Assembly (NCBI RefSeq): GCF_900110945.1
Contig: NZ_FOFL01000006.1
Coordinates: 1-64,000 of the forward strand
Origin: Devosia sp. YR412
GTDB lineage: Bacteria; Pseudomonadota; Alphaproteobacteria; Rhizobiales; Devosiaceae
Length of the DNA: 64,000 bases
Direction of reading: 5' to 3'
Shown here one piece after another: positions 58,723 to 64,000 of the stretch; the stretch's first letter is position 1; the number at the start of each line of letters is the position of its first letter. The notes under the pieces were generated by a model. That model saw nothing but the letters and a program-made list of their open reading frames with translations, had not been told where the DNA came from and did no database searches. The translations under genes and the position numbers were made by a program.

Positions 58723-60345
58723 ATGCCCGCCCAGACATTAGATGCCGCCGCCAGCCTGCGGCAGGCCATCGACCACATTCCCCAGGGCATTGCCGTGTTC
58801 GATGCCGGGCTGCGCCTCGTCACCTCCAACAGCCGCTACAATGAACTGCTCGCCTTGCCCGACGAGCTGGTCAAGCGCGGCACGCCGCTGTTCGATATCG
58901 CGCTCTATCTCGGCGATCGCGGCGATTTCGGCCCCGGCGATGCCGCCCGTCTCGCCATCGAGCGCATTAACCTCCTCACCGCCACGCCAACCACCGTCAC
59001 CCAGCGCCTCGGCAATGCCGGGCAGACGCTGGAGTTTCACTCGTCCCGCCTGCCCGATGGCGGACTGGTGATCAGCTTTTCCGACGTCACCGCGCGGGTG
59101 CGGGCGGAAAAAGCGCTGGAGGGCGCCAACCTTTCGCTCGAACAGCGTGTCGATGAGCGCACCGCGGCCCTCAAGCGCGTCAATGCCGAGCTCGAAACTG
59201 CCCGCGCCAAGGCCGATGCCGCCAATCACGACAAGACGCGCTTTCTCGCCGCCGCCAGCCACGACTTGCTGCAGCCGCTGAACGCCGCCCGGCTCTATAC
59301 CTCCACCCTGATCGAGCGCGCCAAATCGACCGGCCTCGCCGATCTCGCCAATTCCATCGAGGCGTCGCTCACCGCCGTCGAAGACATCATGGGGGCGCTG
59401 CTCGATATTTCGCGAATCGACAGCGGGGCGCTCAAACCCATCCCGGCGCCGGTGGCCGGCCGCGATATCCTCAAGAAGATCGAGGTCGAATTCGGCCCGA
59501 TGGCGCGCGAGCGCAATATTGCCCTGCGCATCATGGCCAGCGATGCCACGGTGATGGTCGATCGCTCGCTGGTCGGACGCATCGTGCAGAACCTGGTCAG
59601 CAATGCCATCAAATATACCGCGCCCGGCGGCAAGGTGCTGGTCGGCTTGCGCAAGCGCGGCAATCGCATACGGCTCGACGTGATCGACACCGGCATTGGC
59701 TTCAACAAGGACCAGCACCGCCTGCTGTTCGCCGAATTTTCGCGCCTCGAACGCGGCGCCCGCATGGCGCAGGGCCTCGGCCTCGGCCTCTCCATCGTGC
59801 AGCGCCTGGTCACCGGGCTCGGGCTGACGCTGGAGCTCGATAGCGTCGAAGGCCGCGGCTCGCGCTTTTCGCTATTCCTGCCGGCGACGCGCGGCATTCG
59901 CGCCACCACCGAGGCCAGCGCGGCACCACCCGAAGCGAGTTTCGGCATGCAGGGGCTCAAAATCCTCTGCGTCGACAATGAAAGTGCCATCATCGAGGCC
60001 ATGGAAGGCCTGCTACGCCACTGGGGCTGCGACGTTCGCTCGGCGCTATCGCTGAAACAGATCGACCGCGAACGCTTGCTGGAGGGCTGGTATCCGGACC
60101 TCGTGTTGATGGACTATCACCTCGACCAGACCTCGGGCCTCGATGCCATCGAGTGGCTGCGCCACAATCTGGGCGGCCATCTCCCCGCCGCCCTGGTCAC
60201 CGCCGACCGCAGCCCGCAGGTGCGGACGCTGGCCGAGGAACGCGGCATTGCCGTGGTGACCAAACCGGTGAAGCCGGCAGCTTTGCGCGCGACAATTTCG
60301 GGACTGGCCAACCAGAGCCGCAGCCCGGCGAAACGGGTGGGGTAG
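58723..60345 (+). CDS. Hybrid sensor histidine kinase (PAS - kinase - receiver)
   Basis: 540 residues with no membrane segment. An N-terminal PAS domain (IPQGIAVFDAGLRLVTSNSR) is followed by a coiled-coil linker (about residues 125-170). The histidine box is AAASHDLLQPLNAARLYTST (H180). The ATPase domain has NLVSNAIKYTAPGG, DTGIGF and GLGLGLSIVQRLV. The C-terminal receiver has LCVDNES and phospho-acceptor D464 (LVLMDYHLDQTSG). This ASHDLLQPLNAAR type (CrbS/ErcS'-like) is known for controlling carbon metabolism through FixJ-like regulators. Its nearest candidate partner lies about 0.8 kb away. Confidence 0.93.
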   Translation: MPAQTLDAAASLRQAIDHIPQGIAVFDAGLRLVTSNSRYNELLALPDELVKRGTPLFDIALYLGDRGDFGPGDAARLAIERINLLTATPTTVTQRLGNAGQTLEFHSSRLPDGGLVISFSDVTARVRAEKALEGANLSLEQRVDERTAALKRVNAELETARAKADAANHDKTRFLAAASHDLLQPLNAARLYTSTLIERAKSTGLADLANSIEASLTAVEDIMGALLDISRIDSGALKPIPAPVAGRDILKKIEVEFGPMARERNIALRIMASDATVMVDRSLVGRIVQNLVSNAIKYTAPGGKVLVGLRKRGNRIRLDVIDTGIGFNKDQHRLLFAEFSRLERGARMAQGLGLGLSIVQRLVTGLGLTLELDSVEGRGSRFSLFLPATRGIRATTEASAAPPEASFGMQGLKILCVDNESAIIEAMEGLLRHWGCDVRSALSLKQIDRERLLEGWYPDLVLMDYHLDQTSGLDAIEWLRHNLGGHLPAALVTADRSPQVRTLAEERGIAVVTKPVKPAALRATISGLANQSRSPAKRVG

Positions 60346-60347
60346 TT

Positions 60348-61016
60348 CTACCCCGCCACATCCATCTCGATCACCACATCCGCCCGATCCTGCGACTGCA
60401 CCACCAGATCGTAATTCGGCAGATCATTGCGCTCGATATGCGCCCGGTTCCGCTCCTCGGTGAACAGCCCCTCTTCGCCATGGCGCTTCAGCAGCCGCGC
60501 CTTGACCAGCTCCCGGTCCACATCGATAAACACCGCATAATCGAGCAGCGGCTTCACCCCGGCCCATGGCCCCTCGGTCAGCAGCAGGTAGTTGCCCTCG
60601 ACAATCAGGATCTTCGCCTCGGGCTGCACGGTGAAGGCATTCTCGACCGTATCCTCGATCTTGCGCGAATAGCCCGGTCCGCTGACCGGGTCCTTGGCAT
60701 GCTTGAGGTGATGCAGGAAGCTGACGAAGTCGGCGCCCTCGAAGGTATGCGGCGCGCCCTTGTAATCGACCTGCCCCATGGCCTCGAGCTTGGCATGCTT
60801 CATGTGGAAGCCGTCCATCGGCACCAGCGCGGCAATGCCCGGATGTGTCATGTCCAGCGTCGTCACCAGCTCGGCAGCCAGCGTGGATTTCCCCGTGCCC
60901 GGCCCACCGGCCAGGCCAATAGCAATGCGTTGGCCATGCGCCTTGCTGGCCAGCTCCAGAATATGCGGCACCAGCCGCGACAGGGCCTGATGCGGCGTCA
61001 GTTGCAGCCGGTCCAT
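60348..61016 (-). CDS. P-loop nucleoside/uridine kinase-like protein
   Basis: 222 residues. The Walker A motif IAIGLAGGPGTGKSTLAAEL (K about 43) opens a uridine kinase/PRK-like fold. PMDGFHMKHAKLEAMGQVDY resembles the substrate loop. ILIVEGNYLLLTEGPWAGVK, FIDVDRELVKARLLKRHGEE and the C-terminal LPNYDLVVQSQDRADVVIEM are typical of bacterial YggC/fructose-kinase-like proteins. The true substrate is unknown. The start overlaps the upstream stop by 1 nt (TGATG), so it is coupled to the DUF6460 gene. Confidence 0.8.
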   Translation of the reverse strand: MDRLQLTPHQALSRLVPHILELASKAHGQRIAIGLAGGPGTGKSTLAAELVTTLDMTHPGIAALVPMDGFHMKHAKLEAMGQVDYKGAPHTFEGADFVSFLHHLKHAKDPVSGPGYSRKIEDTVENAFTVQPEAKILIVEGNYLLLTEGPWAGVKPLLDYAVFIDVDRELVKARLLKRHGEEGLFTEERNRAHIERNDLPNYDLVVQSQDRADVVIEMDVAG

Positions 61017-61306
61017 CAGCGCGCCTTGCTGAGGCGGATCAGCAGCCAGATCGGCACCACCAGCACGGCGCCGGTGATGATATAGCCGAAAATGCTGCGG
61101 AACATGCCGGCGCCATCGCGGAAGGTTTCACGAACGACCTCGATCGCGCCGCGAATGACGCTCTGCGGATTGACGCCGAAGAAGGCCATGGTCAGCCCGA
61201 CCAGCAGCGAGATGAAGGCGAGCTTCAGCACCACATTGAGCGGATGCCCGCCAAAGAAGCGCTCCAGCGCGGAACGGCGCGGCTGGGTCTCGGGTTGATC
61301 GCTCAT
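61016..61306 (-). CDS. DUF6460-like small membrane protein
   Basis: 96 residues with two hydrophobic segments (NVVLKLAFISLLVGLTMAFF and FGYIITGAVLVVPIWLLIRL) and a polar N-terminus. The pattern with the PQSVIRGAIEVVRE linker fits DUF6460, common in alphaproteobacteria. The function is unknown. It is co-transcribed with the kinase gene, which overlaps it by 1 nt. Confidence 0.65.
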   Translation of the reverse strand: MSDQPETQPRRSALERFFGGHPLNVVLKLAFISLLVGLTMAFFGVNPQSVIRGAIEVVRETFRDGAGMFRSIFGYIITGAVLVVPIWLLIRLSKAR

Positions 61307-61379
61307 GGCTAGTCCTCCGCGCCTGTTGTGATGGCTTGGGGATCATATAGGGTCAAATGTGATTTGAAGAAGGTGTGAC

Positions 61380-63884
61380 TTGCCAGATTTGCGCGTGACC
61401 ACCGCCCTCCCCCCCATCATCGAGGACTGGTTCGCCGGCAAGGGCTGGTCCCCCCGCCAGCACCAGCTCGACGTCCTCGCCAGCTGGCAGGCGGGCGCAT
61501 CGGCCCTGCTGATCGCCCCGACCGGCGCCGGCAAGACCCTGGCCGGTTTCCTGCCCACGCTGGTCGATCTGGTCGACGGCAAGTTCGACGGCCTCCACAC
61601 CCTCTACATCTCCCCGCTCAAGGCGCTGGCCGTCGACGTGCAGCGCAATCTCAATGCGCCCATCCTCGAAATGGGCCTCAGGATCAGTGCCGAGACCCGC
61701 ACCGGCGATACCCCGGCCAGCAAGCGGGCGCGGCAGAGGACCAAACCGCCGCATATCCTGCTCACCACGCCCGAACAGCTGGCCCTGCTGATCAGCCATC
61801 CGCAGGCCGAAATCCTGTTCGGCTCGCTCAAGCGCATCGTGCTCGACGAGCTGCATGCTCTGGTCACCTCCAAGCGCGGCGAACTGCTGTCGCTCGCCTT
61901 GGCGCGCATTGCCAAGCTGGCGCCAAACCTCCAGATCACCGCCCTCAGCGCCACGGTGGCGCGGCCCGACCTGCTGCGCGACTGGATCGCCCAGCCCACG
62001 CTGCGCGAAACCCATCTCCTCACCACCACGGGCGGCGCGCCGCCGGTGCTGGAAATCCTCGAAACCGAACAGCGCCTGCCCTGGGCCGGCCATTCGGCCA
62101 ATTACGCCCATGCCGACCTCTACGAGGTCATCAAGCAGCACCGCACCACCCTGCTGTTCGTCAACACCCGCAGCCAGGCCGAATTGCTGTTCCAGGGCCT
62201 CTGGGCGGTGAATGACGACATGCTGCCGATCGCCTTGCATCACGGTTCGCTCTCGGTCGAACAGCGCCGCAAGGTGGAAAGCGCCATGGTGGCGGGTGAG
62301 CTCAAGGCCGTGGTCTGCACCTCGACGCTCGACCTCGGCATCGACTGGGGCGATGTCGATCTCGTGGTGCAGGTCGGCGCGCCCAAGGGCTCATCGCGCA
62401 TGCTGCAGCGCATCGGCCGCGCCAATCACCGGCTCGACGAGCCCTCCAAGGCCATGCTGGTGCCGTCCAACCGCTTTGAAGTGCTCGAATGCGAAGCGGC
62501 GCTGGAGGCCGTGGCCGAAAACCACCAGGACAGCGAAGACCCGGTCAATGGTGGCTATGACGTACTGGCCCAGCATGTGCTGGGCATGGCCTGCGCCGCG
62601 CCTTTCGATGCGCTGAACCTCTATGACGAGGTGCGCCGCGCCTGGCCCTATCGCGACCTGCCCTGGGAACAGTTCGAGCGGGTGGTCGATTTCGTTGCCA
62701 CCGGCGGCTATGCCCTGCGCGCCTATGAGCGCTATGCGCGGCTGAAGCGCACCGAAGACGGGTTGTGGCGCGTCGCCAATCCGCAGGTGGTGCAGCAATA
62801 CAGGCTCAACATCGGCACCATTATCGAAGAGCCCATGGTGCGGGTCCGGCTGATCCGCTCGCGTGGCTTCAAGAAAGGCCAGAGCAAAAGCCCAATCGGT
62901 GCCGGTGGTCGGGTGCTGGGCGAGATGGAAGAGTATTTCTTCGGCACGCTGCTGCCCGGCGATACCTTCATCTTCGGCGGCGAAATCGTCGCCTTCGAGG
63001 GCCTCAAGGACAATGAGGCTTTCGTCTCGCGCGCCCAGTCGGCCAATCCGAAAATCCCCAGCTATATGGGCGGTCGCTTTCCATTATCCACCTATCTCGC
63101 AGATCGGGTGCGACTGATCCTCGACAGTCCCGATGAGTGGAAAAAACTCCCCGACCAGGTCAGCGACTGGCTGCGCCTGCAGCGCGACGTCTCCGTCCTG
63201 CCGCGGCGCGATAGCCTCTTGGTCGAAACCTTCCCGCGCGGCACCCAGAACTATTTGGTCTGCTACCCCTTCGAAGGCCGCCTCGCCCACCAGACCCTGG
63301 GGATGCTGCTGACCCGCCGCCTCGAACGCGCCCGCGCCCGCCCGCTCGGCTTCGTCGCCAGCGAATATGCCCTGGCTATCTGGGGCCTGGGCGATCTCTC
63401 GGCGCTGATCCGCTCCGAGCGGCTGTCGCTGGATGAGCTGTTCTCCGAAGACATGCTGGGCGATGATCTCGAAGACTGGCTCGATGACTCCGCCCTGATG
63501 AAGCGCACCTTCCGCAACTGCGCCATCATTTCCGGCCTGATCGAACGGCGTCATCCGGGCAAGGAAAAGACTGGCCGGCAGATCACCATGTCGTCGGACC
63601 TGATCTATGACGTGCTCTACCAGCACGAGCCCGATCACATCCTGATCCAGGCCACCCGCCGCGACGCCGCCCGCGGCCTGCTCGATATCGAGCGCCTCGG
63701 CGACATGCTGCGCCGCATCCGTGAGCATATCGAGCACAAGCCGCTGGAGCGCGTCTCGCCGCTCGCCGTCCCCATCCTCCTAGATATCGGCAAGGAGCCG
63801 ATTTTCGGGGAAGGCCGCGAATCAGCTATGGCGGATGCTGCCGATGAATTGATGCGGGAAGCTCTTGGGTCAGACCCTATATAA
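61380..63884 (+). CDS. Ligase-associated DNA damage response DEXH-box helicase (Lhr-type)
   Basis: A 834-residue SF2 helicase. Walker A is LLIAPTGAGKTLAGFLPTLV (K about 49), the DEXH box is RIVLDELHALVTSKRGELLS, motif III-like ITALSATVARPD, and motif VI is SSRMLQRIGRANHR. The C-terminal Lhr core follows (GGRVLGEMEEYFFGTLLPGD). In other genomes it is encoded with a DNA ligase, exonuclease and PdeM phosphoesterase. The start is TTG 61380 with AAGAAGG 6 nt upstream. The partial pdeM gene downstream fits this module. Confidence 0.93.
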   Translation: MPDLRVTTALPPIIEDWFAGKGWSPRQHQLDVLASWQAGASALLIAPTGAGKTLAGFLPTLVDLVDGKFDGLHTLYISPLKALAVDVQRNLNAPILEMGLRISAETRTGDTPASKRARQRTKPPHILLTTPEQLALLISHPQAEILFGSLKRIVLDELHALVTSKRGELLSLALARIAKLAPNLQITALSATVARPDLLRDWIAQPTLRETHLLTTTGGAPPVLEILETEQRLPWAGHSANYAHADLYEVIKQHRTTLLFVNTRSQAELLFQGLWAVNDDMLPIALHHGSLSVEQRRKVESAMVAGELKAVVCTSTLDLGIDWGDVDLVVQVGAPKGSSRMLQRIGRANHRLDEPSKAMLVPSNRFEVLECEAALEAVAENHQDSEDPVNGGYDVLAQHVLGMACAAPFDALNLYDEVRRAWPYRDLPWEQFERVVDFVATGGYALRAYERYARLKRTEDGLWRVANPQVVQQYRLNIGTIIEEPMVRVRLIRSRGFKKGQSKSPIGAGGRVLGEMEEYFFGTLLPGDTFIFGGEIVAFEGLKDNEAFVSRAQSANPKIPSYMGGRFPLSTYLADRVRLILDSPDEWKKLPDQVSDWLRLQRDVSVLPRRDSLLVETFPRGTQNYLVCYPFEGRLAHQTLGMLLTRRLERARARPLGFVASEYALAIWGLGDLSALIRSERLSLDELFSEDMLGDDLEDWLDDSALMKRTFRNCAIISGLIERRHPGKEKTGRQITMSSDLIYDVLYQHEPDHILIQATRRDAARGLLDIERLGDMLRRIREHIEHKPLERVSPLAVPILLDIGKEPIFGEGRESAMADAADELMREALGSDPI

Positions 63885-63909
63885 AGCCGAGATCACGGAG
63901 ACGCCGATC

Positions 63910-64000
63910 TTGCGCTTTGCCGGACATAATTTCGAACCCCTGCCCTCCGGCGGCCTCTATTGGCATGCGCAGGAAACGCTGCTGGTTGCCGACCTGCATT
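63910..64000 (+). CDS. pdeM: Ligase-associated PdeM metallophosphoesterase (5' part only)
   Basis: The visible protein starts LRFAGHNFEPLPSGGLYWHA and continues QETLLVADLH, the opening of the calcineurin-like phosphoesterase whose first metal-binding motif is DLH. This matches ligase-associated PdeM, normally paired with the Lhr-type helicase directly upstream. TTG 63910 with GGAG 9 nt upstream is a reasonable start; another TTG at 63865 would overlap the helicase gene. The gene runs off the window. Confidence 0.75.
   Translation, partial: MRFAGHNFEPLPSGGLYWHAQETLLVADLH

Overview
The window is about 64 kb of GC-rich chromosomal DNA from an alphaproteobacterium, most likely a Hyphomicrobiales member of the Devosia type. 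That assignment is inferred from gene content: the conserved block murA / DUF2948 / hisD / UPF0262 + low-molecular-weight phosphatase / infA / maf / yacG, an alphaproteobacterial-type 5-aminolevulinate synthase under an FNR/FixK-like box, a FixJ-like regulator, DUF2200, DUF1127 and PRC-barrel proteins, and short hook and filament proteins. No species-diagnostic marker is present.

Layout. 1-7.5 kb: a porin tail, DUF2200, a GlsB-type membrane protein, then the minus-strand housekeeping block from murA down to yacG. 7.6-21.4 kb: an integrative element in the 3' end of tRNA-Thr(GGT). It is flanked by a 24-bp duplication of the tRNA end and carries a tyrosine integrase, a 30-bp tandem repeat array, an RNase HI, a putative regulator, two proteins of unknown function (one HEPN-like), a serine recombinase, and a five-gene type I restriction-modification operon. 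In that operon hsdM, hsdS and hsdR are interleaved with a 124-aa unknown gene and a GIY-YIG/DUF4357 gene, all with 4-nt overlaps. 21.5-31.3 kb: a minus-strand flagellar cluster (fliC, fliD, fliS, flgD, flgE, flgK, flgL and small genes) interwoven with an ECF sigma factor, a putative anti-sigma protein and a CnrX-like periplasmic sensor. 31.4-39.4 kb: a tripartite RND efflux operon divergent from an OmpR/EnvZ-type two-component system. 39.5-45.8 kb: a sugar ABC importer without its ATPase, a LacI regulator and a GH127 beta-L-arabinofuranosidase. 45.8-49.6 kb: PRC-barrel, small stress or envelope proteins, an OmpA-type lipoprotein and hemA. 49.6-55.5 kb: marR-emrA-emrB, then a LysR/epimerase divergent pair and a DUF1127 gene. 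55.8-64 kb: two proteins with cell-wall-enzyme-like motifs, a FixJ-like regulator lacking its phospho-acceptor Asp, mscL, a hybrid histidine kinase, a P-loop kinase, a DUF6460 membrane protein, and the Lhr-type helicase plus the start of the PdeM phosphoesterase.

The most unusual material is in the tRNA-Thr element: the 30-bp array with hairpin potential in each unit, twin hairpin leaders at matching spacing before two genes, and the extended RM operon. Also notable are the sigma/anti-sigma/sensor set split around flagellar genes, the UPF0262-phosphatase fusion, and the pseudo-receiver FixJ protein with a cluster of inverted repeats upstream. All family calls come from reading sequence motifs; no database search was run.
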